Position numbers and translations under genes: made by a program. The notes under the pieces are model-generated. The model did no database searches and had not been told where the DNA came from. It worked only from the letters and a program-made list of their open reading frames with translations. This document shows, piece by piece, positions 17,477 through 26,253 of a stretch of DNA of 40,366 bases (positions are counted from its first letter, which is position 1; every line of letters starts with the position of its first letter). The DNA is from an uncultured Flavobacteriales bacterium (GTDB taxonomy: Bacteria > Bacteroidota > Bacteroidia > Flavobacteriales > Crocinitomicaceae), in the NCBI GenBank assembly GCA_946480815.1, contig CAMLLB010000034.1, forward strand, positions 1-40,366. The letters run 5' to 3'.

Positions 17477-17505
17477 AAAAAAAAAGGACGCGATGTATCG
17501 CGTCC
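17477..17505 (-). terminator. Terminator of the ferredoxin-NADP reductase gene
   Basis: GGACGCGAT, TG, ATCGCGTCC (17486-17505), with nine As on the plus strand before it, which is nine Ts after the hairpin on the minus strand. A textbook Rho-independent terminator. Confidence 0.9.
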
Positions 17506-17535
17506 AATATTTCGTATCATCACAATCCTATTGCT

Positions 17536-18546
17536 TCAAAATCCCTGCACCCCGTTTACTGTGGTGTATTTCAGGATGTTTTTCTTATCCGGGTGGATGC
17601 GTGCAAATGCGGATTGAACAGCCAAAGTTCCTTCATGGAAACCACACAGGATCAACTTCAGTTTATTTTCATACGTATTCACGTCCCCAATGGCATAAAT
17701 TCCGGGAATGTTCGTGGAATAATCCAGCGTATTAACCTTGATCGCATTCTTTTCGATCTCCAGTCCCCAGTCAGCAATCGGTCCTAGTGACGGTTTCAAA
17801 CCAAACAAAGGAATGAAGTGATCCGTTTCGCGGATTATTTCTCCCTGCGTATTGTGCTGAATCTTCACGTGGGTTAAAGAACCATTTCCTTCCACACCAA
17901 CAACTTCGGCTTCCGTGATCAGGTTAATCTGACCATTTTCAGCCATATCAATTACTTTTTGGACCGAATCCAAATGCCCGCGGAACGAAGCACTTCTGTG
18001 TACCAACACAACCTCTTTTGCAATTTTCTTTTCAGCCAAAAAGATAGACCAATCCAGCGCCGAATCTCCACCACCTGCAATCACACATCGTTTTCCTCTG
18101 TAAAACTCAGGATCTTTGATGATGTATTCAATTCCCTTATCTTCAAAGTCGGCAATATTTGAAATAGGCGGTTTCCGGGGTTCGAAAACACCCAATCCGC
18201 CGGCAATCATTACGATCGGAGCCGCATGTTTCGTTCCTTTCACGGTAGTTACAATAAATTTCCCGTCTTCTGTTTTATCAATCGTCATGGCAGCTTCACC
18301 CAAAGTAAACCCGGGTTTAAACGGTGCAGCCTGCTCCATCAGGTTATCAATCAGCTCACCAGCCAACACAGAAGGGAATCCCGGAATATCATAAATCGGT
18401 TTTTTCGGATAAATCTCCGAACATTGTCCGCCCGGCTGGGGCAATGAGTCGATCAAATGACAATGTAATTTCAATAATCCGGCTTCAAATACGGTGAAAA
18501 GTCCTACCGGACCTGCACCAATTATAATTATATCTGTTTCAATCAT
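17536..18546 (-). CDS. Ferredoxin/flavodoxin-NADP+ reductase, thioredoxin-reductase-like (YumC type)
   Basis: 336 residues from the ATG at 18546. It begins directly with the FAD-binding loop ETDIIIIGAGPVGLF; the NADPH-binding loop is CVIAGGGDSALDWS and the FAD-closing motif is GIYAIGDVNTYE. The C-x-x-C redox pair of thioredoxin reductase is absent, which is why I call it the TrxR-like FNR class, which exchanges electrons between NADPH and ferredoxin or flavodoxin. QPGGQCSEIYPKKPIYDIPG is also typical of this class. A -7 box at 18567-18574 lies inside the longer reading from 18588, which supports this start. Confidence 0.92.
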   Translation of the reverse strand: MIETDIIIIGAGPVGLFTVFEAGLLKLHCHLIDSLPQPGGQCSEIYPKKPIYDIPGFPSVLAGELIDNLMEQAAPFKPGFTLGEAAMTIDKTEDGKFIVTTVKGTKHAAPIVMIAGGLGVFEPRKPPISNIADFEDKGIEYIIKDPEFYRGKRCVIAGGGDSALDWSIFLAEKKIAKEVVLVHRSASFRGHLDSVQKVIDMAENGQINLITEAEVVGVEGNGSLTHVKIQHNTQGEIIRETDHFIPLFGLKPSLGPIADWGLEIEKNAIKVNTLDYSTNIPGIYAIGDVNTYENKLKLILCGFHEGTLAVQSAFARIHPDKKNILKYTTVNGVQGF

Positions 18547-18566
18547 TATTCCTATTAAAAGTGGCA

Positions 18567-18574
18567 CAAAAATA
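18567..18574 (-). promoter_or_regulatory. -7 box (TATTTTTG) of the FNR gene
   Basis: Exact TAnnTTTG on the minus strand, 20 bases before the chosen ATG. Decides the start against a longer ORF from 18588. Confidence 0.55.
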
Positions 18575-18632
18575 AGGATTGTTTTCATACATAGAATTAG
18601 TATAAAAAGGGTATTTTAAGGATTATTCACGC

Positions 18633-18659
18633 TTGTTTCAGCTTAATTCTTTAACTTCA
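18633..18659 (+). promoter_or_regulatory. Promoter (TTG-N16-TAACTTCA)
   Basis: TTG at 18633-18635 and TAACTTCA at 18652-18659, a near match to the Bacteroidota promoter, 15 bases before the ATG at 18675. Confidence 0.45.
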
Positions 18660-18674
18660 TCAAAAATATCCACC

Positions 18675-19100
18675 ATGAAATCAATTTTGTTTTTAGCACT
18701 CATTTTATTGGGCTTTTCTTCGCAAGCTCAGGACACCGAAATCGAAAATCGCGTATTCTCCCTTCTCACTGTAAAAGGACAACGCAATCCGAAAGAATTC
18801 CCGATGGATAACGATCTCAATTACCTTCAGATCGAAAACGGAGAAGCTGTTATCAATTACCGAAGCCGAGGGAAAGTTACCTTTTACCAGGGAGCAGTAA
18901 CGGGTTACTCCATATCACAAACTGAAAAAGGAGAGACCATTAGCTTTTACCTCGCCCCTACCTGCCTTGGGAGTAAACCGATCTCACTGGAAATTTCCCT
19001 TCAGGAAAACGGAAAATACCTGATCCATCTTTTTGACAAATTGGGATCTTTGGACACGCTTCTGGTTGCCGAAGCTGCAAGCAAAGAAATTTTTAAATAG
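18675..19100 (+). CDS. Small exported protein of unknown function
   Basis: 141 residues from the ATG at 18675 (signal peptide MKSILFLALILLGFSSQAQ). The mature part of about 122 residues is rich in beta-strand (YLQIENGEAVINYRSRGKVT, GKYLIHLFDK) and contains one Cys (TCLGSK). I recognise no family. It lies divergent from the FNR gene and 92 bases before the glycosyltransferase, which has its own -7 box. Probably periplasmic; no sorting domain and no lipobox. Confidence 0.75.
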   Translation: MKSILFLALILLGFSSQAQDTEIENRVFSLLTVKGQRNPKEFPMDNDLNYLQIENGEAVINYRSRGKVTFYQGAVTGYSISQTEKGETISFYLAPTCLGSKPISLEISLQENGKYLIHLFDKLGSLDTLLVAEAASKEIFK

Positions 19101-19117
19101 TAATTTCAAAGCTTTAC

Positions 19118-19125
19118 TATTTTTG
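19118..19125 (+). promoter_or_regulatory. -7 box (TATTTTTG) before the glycosyltransferase gene
   Basis: Exact TAnnTTTG. Places a transcription start near 19132, before both possible starts (GTG 19139, ATG 19193). No -33 box is clear. Confidence 0.45.
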
Positions 19126-19192
19126 CTAAGCAATGTAGGTGAGCTATTATCTGTGCATCTGCGGGAATACTAGTAGCAATATTATCCAAGTG

Positions 19193-21178
19193 ATGCAAAC
19201 AGGAAAAAAAAACATTCCGGACTTTCTAAAAGAACATTCCATTATTATCGGGATTCTTTTGCTGGCACTCATACTGAGATGTTACGACTTGTTTTCCATT
19301 CCTTATACACACGATGAGCTCAGCGGATTGTTGCGCACCCGTTTTGATTCTTTTGATGAACTGATTGCAAAAGGTGTAAAAATAGACGGGCACCCGGCGT
19401 TTGTTCAGGTTTTTCTTTATTATTGGACCAAATTATTCGGGACCGCAGAATGGATTGTCAAACTTCCGTTTATTCTTTCCGGAGTAGGCGGAGTTTATTT
19501 TGCTTATAAAATCGGGAAGCGCTGGTCGAATGTAACTGTTGGCCTGATCGTAGCAGCTATCATTGCAACGAGCCAGTATCCACTGATGTACAGTCAGATT
19601 GCCCGGCCCTACACATCCGGATTCTTCTTCACACTGTTATTTGCTTACCATTGGGGAGAAATCGTCTTTTTTAAAAATTACACCCGGAAGCACCTCATCT
19701 GGTTCCCGGTCGCAGCAGCACTTTGTGCATACAATCACCATTTCAGTATGCTCACGGCAGGATTGATCGGAATCTTCGGAATCGGTTATACGTTTAAGGA
19801 TTTCCTCTGGAAATACTTATTACTTTGTTTGGCAGCCATCGTTTTGTATTCCCCGCATTTCACTATTCTCTTTGCTCAATTGAAACAGGGCGGACTATCG
19901 GGTTGGCTGGGAAAACCCGAACCTTCCTTTTTACCTCATTATATTCAGTATATCTTCCAGTTCTCCGCGCTGCTGATCGTTTTATACGCTGGAATAATCC
20001 TTTGGACACTTTTCAAAGGTCGCTTCGACTACGCTGCGCCTTTGCTGAAGCTTCAGCGTAAGCATCTGCCACCTTTTGACGATTATTCAAGCTTCAGGAA
20101 ACGAAACTCAAAGGCCATTCTTTTTGCAGGAATGCTTTTCTTTTCCGTATATGCTGTCGGGTATTTTTATTCTATTTATGCAGCACCGGTATTGCAGACT
20201 TCCGTGCTCATTTTTGCCTATCCTTTCTTACTCATTTTCTTATTTGGCTGGGCAAAGGAGCAAAGCAGGCTGATGAATTTAGCACTGGTTTTGATCATCA
20301 CGGTTTTGAACTGCTATGTATTGATCTTCCAACGGCAACATTACACCGTATTTTACAAAACTCCGTTCAATCAATTGGTACTGGATGTTATGAACGTAGA
20401 CAAAGAACCGGCGTATGCGCTCATTTTCTCAGACGAACCGAAAACACGCTTTTATTCCGGAAGAGGCGATTTCCGTATTCCTGAAAAGGTAACATTCATT
20501 ACTGTTCCTGAGTTTACGGAAAAAGACCTGGAAGCATTACTTGAGAGGAACTCAAACCTCGATGAGTTTTATTTGGCGGCTACTTCTTCCCTGCCCCCAA
20601 CTTACCGCGCCATTATTCTTCAAAAGTACCCGCACATTATCTGGCAAAAGAATTATTTCTCGGCCTCCACGTTGTTTCTTTCAAAGGGAAATCCAAGTGA
20701 AAAGCCCATTGCGGATATTGCAAAGAACAAAAATGCATTCAATGGGTACAATCCCGGGAAATGGTACGATGATGGATATCACTTTGAGAAGGACGAAGAA
20801 TGGGGTCCCGGCTACTCCAAAGAATTGAGTAAGCTTGTAAAAAGACCTTCGGACCTGGTTGATGTGGTGGTGAAATTGAAACTGTCGGATTTGAAACAGG
20901 AACCGCTATTGGTTTTGAACATTCAATCGAAAGATTCGGTTTTGATCTATAGAGACACACCCGCATCCAGGCATACGATCAATCTAAAGGACAGTACGGT
21001 AACTTTGGTCCAATCGATTAAATTCATCGACCTGAAATACCGGCAATTTGAAAATCCGACTCTGAATACCTTCATCTGGAACCGGGATAAAAAACCACTG
21101 AAGATTCTTTCATTCCAGGTGATTTACAGGAAGGATAATCCGTTGACTTATGGATTGTATGAACCGATTGTAGAATAA
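19193..21178 (+). CDS. GT39-like membrane glycosyltransferase
   Basis: 661 residues from the ATG at 19193; a GTG at 19139 would add 18 residues. About ten hydrophobic segments occupy residues 15-420, followed by a soluble C-terminal part of about 230 residues. The first loop has the acidic THDELSGLLRTRFDSFDELI and GHPAFVQVFLYYWTKLFG, the pattern of GT39/PMT (ArnT-like) enzymes that transfer sugars from polyprenyl-phosphate carriers on the outer side of the inner membrane. An unusual loop near residues 278-293 (GRFDYAAPLLKLQRKHL) is encoded by a dispersed 33-base repeat (20033-20065). No partner glycan genes are adjacent. Ends in a hairpin shared with the convergent RNA methylase gene. Confidence 0.82.
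   Translation: MQTGKKNIPDFLKEHSIIIGILLLALILRCYDLFSIPYTHDELSGLLRTRFDSFDELIAKGVKIDGHPAFVQVFLYYWTKLFGTAEWIVKLPFILSGVGGVYFAYKIGKRWSNVTVGLIVAAIIATSQYPLMYSQIARPYTSGFFFTLLFAYHWGEIVFFKNYTRKHLIWFPVAAALCAYNHHFSMLTAGLIGIFGIGYTFKDFLWKYLLLCLAAIVLYSPHFTILFAQLKQGGLSGWLGKPEPSFLPHYIQYIFQFSALLIVLYAGIILWTLFKGRFDYAAPLLKLQRKHLPPFDDYSSFRKRNSKAILFAGMLFFSVYAVGYFYSIYAAPVLQTSVLIFAYPFLLIFLFGWAKEQSRLMNLALVLIITVLNCYVLIFQRQHYTVFYKTPFNQLVLDVMNVDKEPAYALIFSDEPKTRFYSGRGDFRIPEKVTFITVPEFTEKDLEALLERNSNLDEFYLAATSSLPPTYRAIILQKYPHIIWQKNYFSASTLFLSKGNPSEKPIADIAKNKNAFNGYNPGKWYDDGYHFEKDEEWGPGYSKELSKLVKRPSDLVDVVVKLKLSDLKQEPLLVLNIQSKDSVLIYRDTPASRHTINLKDSTVTLVQSIKFIDLKYRQFENPTLNTFIWNRDKKPLKILSFQVIYRKDNPLTYGLYEPIVE
20033..20065 (+). repeat. 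33-base dispersed repeat inside the glycosyltransferase gene
   Basis: Begins GCTGCGCCTTTGCTGAAGCT and ends GCGTAAGCAT, with the inner palindrome GCTGAAGCTTCAGC. The intergenic copy at 30735-30767 matches at 30 of 33 positions. It is preceded by CTTCGACTACGCT, part of the CTGAGCGNAGTCGAAG family in reverse. The insertion keeps the reading frame. Confidence 0.8.
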
Positions 21179-21240
21179 TTACGAATTTCTTAATTCAAAA
21201 TAATTCGGAATTAGGAATTAGGCATTCGTAATTAAGAAAT
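21177..21240. terminator. Shared hairpin between convergent genes (AATTACGAAT repeat)
   Basis: AATTACGAATTTCTTAATTC (21177-21196) and GAATTAGGCATTCGTAATTA (21215-21234) are imperfect inverted arms. The element overlaps the stop codons of both convergent genes and is related to the repeat at 13491-13522. It could end transcription in both directions. Confidence 0.55.
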
Positions 21241-21765
21241 GTATTTCTTCGCGAACTCCCACAAAACGATCCCGGCGCAAACCGAAACATTCAGACTGTG
21301 TTTTGTTCCGAATTGCGGGATCTCGATGATATAAGTGGAAGCATCAATAACGGATTGGTCCACCCCATCCACTTCATTTCCAAAAACCAGCGCAAATTTT
21401 TGATCGGTTAATGCTGAAATCTCATGCAGCAAAACTGTCTTTTCAGCTTGTTCAATACTGCAAACAGCCACTCCTTCCTGCTTCAATTCGGTCACCAGGT
21501 CGTTAATGTCTTTCCGGTATTCCCAATGAATGGTATCTGTAGCACCCAAAGCTGTTTTATGGATTTCGCGATGCGGTGGCTGTGCTGTAATTCCGCATAA
21601 ATAGATCTTTTCAACATTAAAGGCATCTGCAGTGCGAAAAAACGAACCGATATTATTCAAACTCCGAATATCATTTAGAATGATAATCAACGGGAATTTC
21701 TCCTGATCTTTAAAGGTTTGCTCATCCACCCGGTCAAGCTCCCACAATTTTAATTTTCGGTTCAT
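21232..21765 (-). CDS. TrmH/SpoU-family RNA 2'-O-methyltransferase
   Basis: 177 residues, a minimal SPOUT domain. The three SpoU motifs are NDIRSLNNIGSFFRTADAF (about 30-48, with the conserved N-x-G and Arg), FALVFGNEVDGV (about 127-138) and IPQFGTKHSLNVSVCAG (about 149-165). These enzymes use S-adenosylmethionine and a trefoil knot to methylate ribose in tRNA or rRNA. Whether the target is tRNA position 18, 34 or 23S rRNA cannot be decided from the sequence; it lacks the extra N-terminal RNA-binding domain of RlmB. A -7 box ends four bases before the ATG. Confidence 0.92.
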   Translation of the reverse strand: MNRKLKLWELDRVDEQTFKDQEKFPLIIILNDIRSLNNIGSFFRTADAFNVEKIYLCGITAQPPHREIHKTALGATDTIHWEYRKDINDLVTELKQEGVAVCSIEQAEKTVLLHEISALTDQKFALVFGNEVDGVDQSVIDASTYIIEIPQFGTKHSLNVSVCAGIVLWEFAKKYIS

Positions 21766-21769
21766 GTTG

Positions 21770-21777
21770 CAAAAATA
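21770..21777 (-). promoter_or_regulatory. -7 box (TATTTTTG) abutting the RNA methylase start
   Basis: Minus-strand TATTTTTG, exact consensus; four bases separate it from the ATG at 21765, predicting a leaderless transcript. A good -33 box is not visible. Confidence 0.45.
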
Positions 21778-21818
21778 CCTATTTTAGTGTTTTAGAAAAA
21801 TCACCAAATTGTTCGCTT

Positions 21819-22373
21819 ATGAAAACCACAATCCTGATCCTGTTTACCGCTTTTTGCGCATCACTGCATGCTCAATGTCCGAGTGCAGGGCAAGACAGTT
21901 CAGCAACTTATTGTCCGAACGAATTTTTTGATGTGGCGGATTTAAGGTCCGATGATGCCGATACTAACGGTGTTTTTATCAATCCGTGGGGCGACACCAT
22001 GACCAATACCGTTACTTCACTTGTATTCCCGGGACAATACAGTTTTTTCTATCACGTTACCGATACCAGCTGTCCGGTTGATACGGCTAAATATGTAATT
22101 ACAATTCTTCCGAACTCTGCCTGCTCGTGGGGGCTTACAGAAAACACCCTTGAAAACAACAGGCTCATTCGGTCAAACCCTGTCAATGACGAATTGATAC
22201 TGATTGATCCCGACTACGATTTGCTGGAAATCCATGAAACTTCGGGTCGCCTGGTATTGAGTTTTTCAACGGAAAAAAGCAGTTTGGATGTTTCACCCCT
22301 TCAAAGCGGAAATTACCTGCTGATTCATGAAAAGAATGGGATCAGGCAATTTCAGCGATTCATTAAAAATTAA
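21819..22373 (+). CDS. Small secreted protein with T9SS sorting domain
   Basis: 184 residues. Signal peptide MKTTILILFTAFCASLHA-QC, a cysteine-containing region of about 95 residues (Cys at CPSAGQ, TYCPNEF, DTSCPVD, NSACSW) that looks like one Ig/PKD-like beta domain, then a short T9SS sorting domain (RSNPVNDELILIDPDYD, LQSGNYLLIHEKNG, FQRFIKN). Secreted across the outer membrane. No catalytic motif. The lipoprotein gene follows after 26 bases, so the two are likely co-transcribed. Confidence 0.8.
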   Translation: MKTTILILFTAFCASLHAQCPSAGQDSSATYCPNEFFDVADLRSDDADTNGVFINPWGDTMTNTVTSLVFPGQYSFFYHVTDTSCPVDTAKYVITILPNSACSWGLTENTLENNRLIRSNPVNDELILIDPDYDLLEIHETSGRLVLSFSTEKSSLDVSPLQSGNYLLIHEKNGIRQFQRFIKN

Positions 22374-22399
22374 CTCTCTTCGAATGTTATCCTGATCCT

Positions 22400-23086
22400 A
22401 TGAAAAGCACCTCAATCATCTTTATTATTGTGACAATGCTGGCAATCGCCGGTTGTACCATTGAAAAGCGCCTGTTCCAACCCGGCTACAGCATTGAATG
22501 GAAGAAGAAGATTCCGCAAAAGGATGCGAATGAAACCGCAAGTAAATTCTCTGACAGCAAAGAAAATGCTGATTCAATTGCTCACACTTCTTCTTCAAAC
22601 TATGCACTTTTAGAGAAGAATAAGCCCCTGCCGCTATCAGGAGAAGAAAATAGTCCTGTGCCGGAACTTACAAAAAACAATTCTGAAGTTCCGACTAAAA
22701 CACAGGAACCAATTATTTCCTACCGGAACGAAAGCCATGAAATTGATCCTGTCCTTTCTCAAAAGAAAGCCATCGATATAATAGAAGCCGAAGACAAAAA
22801 AGAATTTGAGCTTTTCGGGATTATGTCGTTCGGGCTTTATTTCAGTTCGCTGGCACTTGCTATTGCCGGCATTGTTCTTTTAACTTCTCCGTATTTCTTT
22901 GTAGCTGCCGGATTTATGATCCTCCTTTCTTTGATATTCGGGATTATTTCGGTTGATAAGTACCGCAGGGACAAAGCCAAATACCGCCGGAACTTCTTCG
23001 GTTATTTCGGGATGATCGCTTCGCTGGCAACCATCACATTTGTACTTGGTTTGGTAGCATTTGCCTGGGGACTGGATTCATTCTGA
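22400..23086 (+). CDS. Lipoprotein with three C-terminal membrane helices
   Basis: 228 residues. Signal with lipobox IAGC (Cys19), then the motif EKRLFQPGYSIEWKKK that I associate with a Bacteroidota lipoprotein family, a polar low-complexity linker (about 40-125), and three hydrophobic helices at about 140-158, 160-184 and 203-226 separated by a basic loop (DKYRRDKAKYRRN). A lipid anchor plus inner-membrane helices is an unusual combination; the helices imply that it stays in the inner membrane. Function unknown. It lies 26 bases after the T9SS gene and 126 bases before mutS. Confidence 0.78.
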   Translation: MKSTSIIFIIVTMLAIAGCTIEKRLFQPGYSIEWKKKIPQKDANETASKFSDSKENADSIAHTSSSNYALLEKNKPLPLSGEENSPVPELTKNNSEVPTKTQEPIISYRNESHEIDPVLSQKKAIDIIEAEDKKEFELFGIMSFGLYFSSLALAIAGIVLLTSPYFFVAAGFMILLSLIFGIISVDKYRRDKAKYRRNFFGYFGMIASLATITFVLGLVAFAWGLDSF

Positions 23087-23180
23087 TGTTCTTTTTCCTT
23101 ATGTGGTTTCATTAAACAGGAAATCGCAGAATGTTGAAAACTATCAAACCCAAAAATGGCGTTCCTTGGTTCTTTGATAG

Positions 23181-23188
23181 TAAATTTG
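23181..23188 (+). promoter_or_regulatory. -7 box (TAAATTTG) of mutS
   Basis: Exact TAnnTTTG, 24 bases before the GTG at 23213 and downstream of the ATG at 23156, so it argues for the GTG start. Confidence 0.5.
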
Positions 23189-23212
23189 AAGCATTCCATA
23201 ATTCATACCTGC

Positions 23213-25837
23213 GTGTCAAAAAAAGAAAAAGACCCGGCTGAAACGCCCTTAATGAAGCAATACAATGAGATTAAAGCAAAACATCCTCAGGCTTTATTAC
23301 TTTTTCGTGTAGGCGATTTTTACGAAACATTTGGAGAAGATGCCGTTACCGCATCAAAAACCCTGGGAATTGTTTTAACCAAAAGAGGCGCAGGATCTCC
23401 GTCAGAAATTGAACTGGCCGGATTTCCGCATCATTCATTGGAATCATATCTTCCGAAACTGGTACGTGCAGGTCATCGCGTGGCCATTTGCGACCAATTG
23501 GAAGATCCGAAAATGACCAAAACGATCGTCAAACGTGGCGTAACCGAATTAGTCACTCCCGGGATTGCTTTCAGCGATAAGATCCTGGACGGTCATCACA
23601 ATAACTTTTTGGGCGCGATTCACTTTGGTAAGGACATTCACGGAATCTCATTCCTGGACGTTACAACCGGTGAGTTCTTTACAGCCCAGGGAAATACCGA
23701 ATACCTCAACAAATTGATCCAGGGCTTTGAGCCAAGCGAGATCATTTACCAGAAAAATAAACATTCCCTCTTCCAGGAATTATTCGGGACAAAATACTAC
23801 ACCTTCCGCTTAGACGATTGGGTTTTCACCTCCGATTTCGGGAAAGAAAAATTGACCGGTCATTTCCAGACCAATTCCATGAAAGGATTCGGGATCGATG
23901 ACCTGGAGCAGGGAATTGTTGCTGCCGGTGCGATCCTGCATTACCTGGGAGAAACCCAGCACGACAAACTGGGGCACATTACCCAGATCCAACGGATCGA
24001 AGAAGAAAAATTTGTGTGGCTGGACCGTTTTACGATCCGGAACCTGGAATTGATCGCTCCGTTAAATGAAGGCGGAAAAACCTTGTTTGATGTGGTCAAC
24101 GGAACAAAAACTCCGATGGGTGACCGTTTGCTCAAACGTTGGATCGTGATGCCTTTGAAACATCCTGAACAAATTAATTTACGTGTGGATGCTGTTGCGG
24201 ACCTGACGGAAAAAAGCAGTCTGAGAGCAGAAATCGAACATGAGTTAAGTGAGATCGGTGACATGGAGCGCTTGATTTCCAAAGTGGCTGTTGGCCGGAT
24301 CCACCCGAAAGAATTGCGGGTACTTTCACGAATCCTGGAACACATGACCCCATTGCGTGATGCCTGTTCACACAGCGAAAGCGACTTACTGAACCAACTT
24401 GCAAAACGCATTGAGCCCTGCGAAGAATTTATCCAATCGGTTGAAAAATTCCTGTTAAAAGATCCGGCTGTCATGCTTGGAAAAGGACCTGTGATCGCAA
24501 ACGGCGTCCATTCCGAACTGGATGAATTACGTGCAATTTCAGAGAGCGGGAAGGATTATCTGGAAGCAATGCAGGAGCGCGAATCTGAAAAAACCGGAAT
24601 TCCGAGCCTGAAAATTGCCTTCAATAATGTATTCGGATATTACCTGGAAGTTCGTAATACGCACAAAGACAAAGTTCCGGAAGAATGGATCCGCAAACAG
24701 ACATTAGTAAGTGCTGAAAGATACATTACTCCCGAACTAAAAGAATACGAAACCAAGATCCTGGGAGCAGAAGATAAAATTGCTTCCATTGAGGCACAGC
24801 TGTATTTTGAACTGGTACAAAAACTCAGTGCATTTGTCAGGCAAATCCAACGAAATGCTTACCTCATTGCACAATTGGATTGCCTTACGGGGTTTGCCGA
24901 ACTGGCAGTACGGAAAAATTATGCAAAACCAACTGTCAACGACAGCTTTGTTATAGATATTAAAAACGGGCGACATCCCGTCATTGAAGGTCAGTTAAAA
25001 CCCGGGGAGGAATACGTACCGAATGACGTTTACCTCGACAAGGAAGAACAGCAGATCATTATGATCACCGGACCGAACATGTCGGGTAAAAGTGCTTTAT
25101 TGCGCCAAACCGCTTTGATCGTCCTGATGGCCCAAATGGGAAGTTTTGTCCCGGCTGATGCCGCGATCCTGGGAATTGTTGATAAGGTATTTACACGCGT
25201 CGGGGCTTCGGATAACATTTCATCCGGTGAATCTACCTTCATGGTTGAAATGAACGAGACTTCCAGCATTCTGAACAATCTTTCGGACCGCAGCCTGATC
25301 CTGCTGGATGAGATCGGTCGCGGAACCAGTACCTATGACGGTATTTCCATTGCCTGGGCGATTGCAGAATACATTCACGAATTCCCGCAAGCCAAAGGAA
25401 AAACCTTGTTCGCAACCCACTACCATGAATTGAATGAAATGGCCGTTCAATTCCCGCGCATCCACAATTACAATGTAAGCGTGAAAGAAGTGGGGCAGAA
25501 AATCATCTTTTTACGCAAATTGGTAGAAGGCGGAAGCGAGCACAGCTTCGGGATCCACGTGGCAAAACTGGCCGGGATGCCGAATAAGGTTATTCAACGT
25601 GCCGAACTGATGCTGGAACAACTAGAGCTGAACCACCGGTCGAGTGAAGTTCAATCGGTGAAGGAAGTAGTTGTCCAGGCCGGTCAAACGTCCGATATGC
25701 AGTTGAGCTTCTTCCAGTTGAACGACCCGGTACTGGAGCAAATCCACGACCAGTTAATTTCAATCGACATCAATACATTGACACCTGTTGAGGCGCTGAT
25801 GAAACTAAACGAAATCAAGAAGTTAACGGGAGGGTAA
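23213..25837 (+). CDS. mutS: DNA mismatch repair protein MutS
   Basis: 874 residues from a GTG at 23213. MutS recognises mismatches and recruits MutL in an ATP-dependent way. The mismatch wedge F-x-E is Phe36-Tyr37-Glu38 in [14 protein letters not shown]. The ATPase has the Walker [14 protein letters not shown] (about residue 620), the signature loop [11 protein letters not shown], the Walker [15 protein letters not shown] and the His switch ATHYHE. A C-terminal tail ([10 protein letters not shown], then [20 protein letters not shown]) fits the tetramerisation/beta-clamp-contact region of MutS1. I reject the upstream ATG at 23156 because 19 extra residues do not fit the family and a promoter box lies within them. 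Confidence 0.96.
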   Translation: MSKKEKDPAETPLMKQYNEIKAKHPQALLLFRVGDFYETFGEDAVTASKTLGIVLTKRGAGSPSEIELAGFPHHSLESYLPKLVRAGHRVAICDQLEDPKMTKTIVKRGVTELVTPGIAFSDKILDGHHNNFLGAIHFGKDIHGISFLDVTTGEFFTAQGNTEYLNKLIQGFEPSEIIYQKNKHSLFQELFGTKYYTFRLDDWVFTSDFGKEKLTGHFQTNSMKGFGIDDLEQGIVAAGAILHYLGETQHDKLGHITQIQRIEEEKFVWLDRFTIRNLELIAPLNEGGKTLFDVVNGTKTPMGDRLLKRWIVMPLKHPEQINLRVDAVADLTEKSSLRAEIEHELSEIGDMERLISKVAVGRIHPKELRVLSRILEHMTPLRDACSHSESDLLNQLAKRIEPCEEFIQSVEKFLLKDPAVMLGKGPVIANGVHSELDELRAISESGKDYLEAMQERESEKTGIPSLKIAFNNVFGYYLEVRNTHKDKVPEEWIRKQTLVSAERYITPELKEYETKILGAEDKIASIEAQLYFELVQKLSAFVRQIQRNAYLIAQLDCLTGFAELAVRKNYAKPTVNDSFVIDIKNGRHPVIEGQLKPGEEYVPNDVYLDKEEQQIIMITGPNMSGKSALLRQTALIVLMAQMGSFVPADAAILGIVDKVFTRVGASDNISSGESTFMVEMNETSSILNNLSDRSLILLDEIGRGTSTYDGISIAWAIAEYIHEFPQAKGKTLFATHYHELNEMAVQFPRIHNYNVSVKEVGQKIIFLRKLVEGGSEHSFGIHVAKLAGMPNKVIQRAELMLEQLELNHRSSEVQSVKEVVVQAGQTSDMQLSFFQLNDPVLEQIHDQLISIDINTLTPVEALMKLNEIKKLTGG

Positions 25838-25901
25838 TCTGATCCTCTTATTGATTCCTGTTATTTAAATCGAAAAAAAATAAAAAAAAGTGCCGCAAAC
25901 C

Positions 25902-25933
25902 TTGCAAATTGAACAAATGAATTATTAGATTTG
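25902..25933 (+). promoter_or_regulatory. Promoter of the tRNA region (TTG-N21-TAGATTTG)
   Basis: TTG at 25902-25904 and TAGATTTG at 25926-25933, preceded by an A-rich tract (25872-25889) that may act as an UP-like element. It points to the tRNA-Gly region, although about 165 bases of repeats lie between. Confidence 0.55.
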
Positions 25934-25966
25934 CAACCCGATTCCAAAAGAGGAACGGTCTATTGC

Positions 25967-25984
25967 CCCGACGAGCATGTCGGG
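25967..25984. repeat. Palindrome CCCGACgagcatGTCGGG
   Basis: A 6-bp stem with a 6-base loop, between the tRNA promoter and the tRNA-Gly fragment. It is related in sequence to the CCCGATAGCTATCGGG palindromes further along. Confidence 0.7.
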
Positions 25985-25991
25985 ATCAATT

Positions 25992-26021
25992 TAAAATTGA
26001 AAATAACGCGAGAGTAGCTCA
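25992..26021 (+). pseudogene. Truncated 5' copy of tRNA-Gly with its leader
   Basis: AAAATTGAAAATAAC plus GCGAGAGTAGCTCA repeats the leader and first 14 bases of the true tRNA-Gly (leader 26091-26105, gene from 26106) almost exactly. The copy stops at the D-loop, where a palindrome (CCCGA...TCGGG, 26023-26045) takes over. It cannot make a tRNA. Confidence 0.8.
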
Positions 26022-26022
26022 C

Positions 26023-26045
26023 CCCGACGGATAAATATCATCGGG
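26023..26045. repeat. Palindrome CCCGA...TCGGG at the break of the tRNA-Gly fragment
   Basis: CCCGACGGATAAATATCATCGGG: a 5-bp outer stem with a further partial match (GATA/TATC) inside. It begins two bases after the tRNA-Gly fragment's GCTCA, in the place of the D-loop. Confidence 0.7.
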
Positions 26046-26105
26046 ATTTCGTAGACTCAAGTTGCTAACGAGCATTTTGGGGGAGTAAAAAAATTGAAAT
26101 AATAT

Positions 26106-26178
<73 letters not shown>

Positions 26179-26189
26179 CTAAAATAAAC

Positions 26190-26223
26190 AAAGGTCACTG
26201 AGCGCAGTCGAAGTGCCTTTTTT
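26190..26223 (+). terminator. Terminator after tRNA-Gly built from a CTGAGCGNAGTCGAAG repeat
   Basis: AAAGGTCACT and AAGTGCCTTTTTT pair around the repeat core CTGAGCGCAGTCGAAG (26198-26213), followed by a T run. The dispersed repeat appears to serve as the hairpin. TATTTTTA at 26223-26230 could be a -7 box for tRNA-Leu, and CTCGCA-G-TGCGAG at 26237-26249 is a small hairpin just before it. Confidence 0.65.
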
Positions 26224-26253
26224 ATTTTTAAGTCCGCTCGCAGTGCGAGAAAT

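Noticed and set aside
17536..18546. Thioredoxin reductase
   Set aside because: The redox-active C-x-x-C pair is missing.
23156..23212. N-terminal extension of MutS from ATG 23156
   Set aside because: The 19 residues do not fit the family and contain a consensus -7 box.
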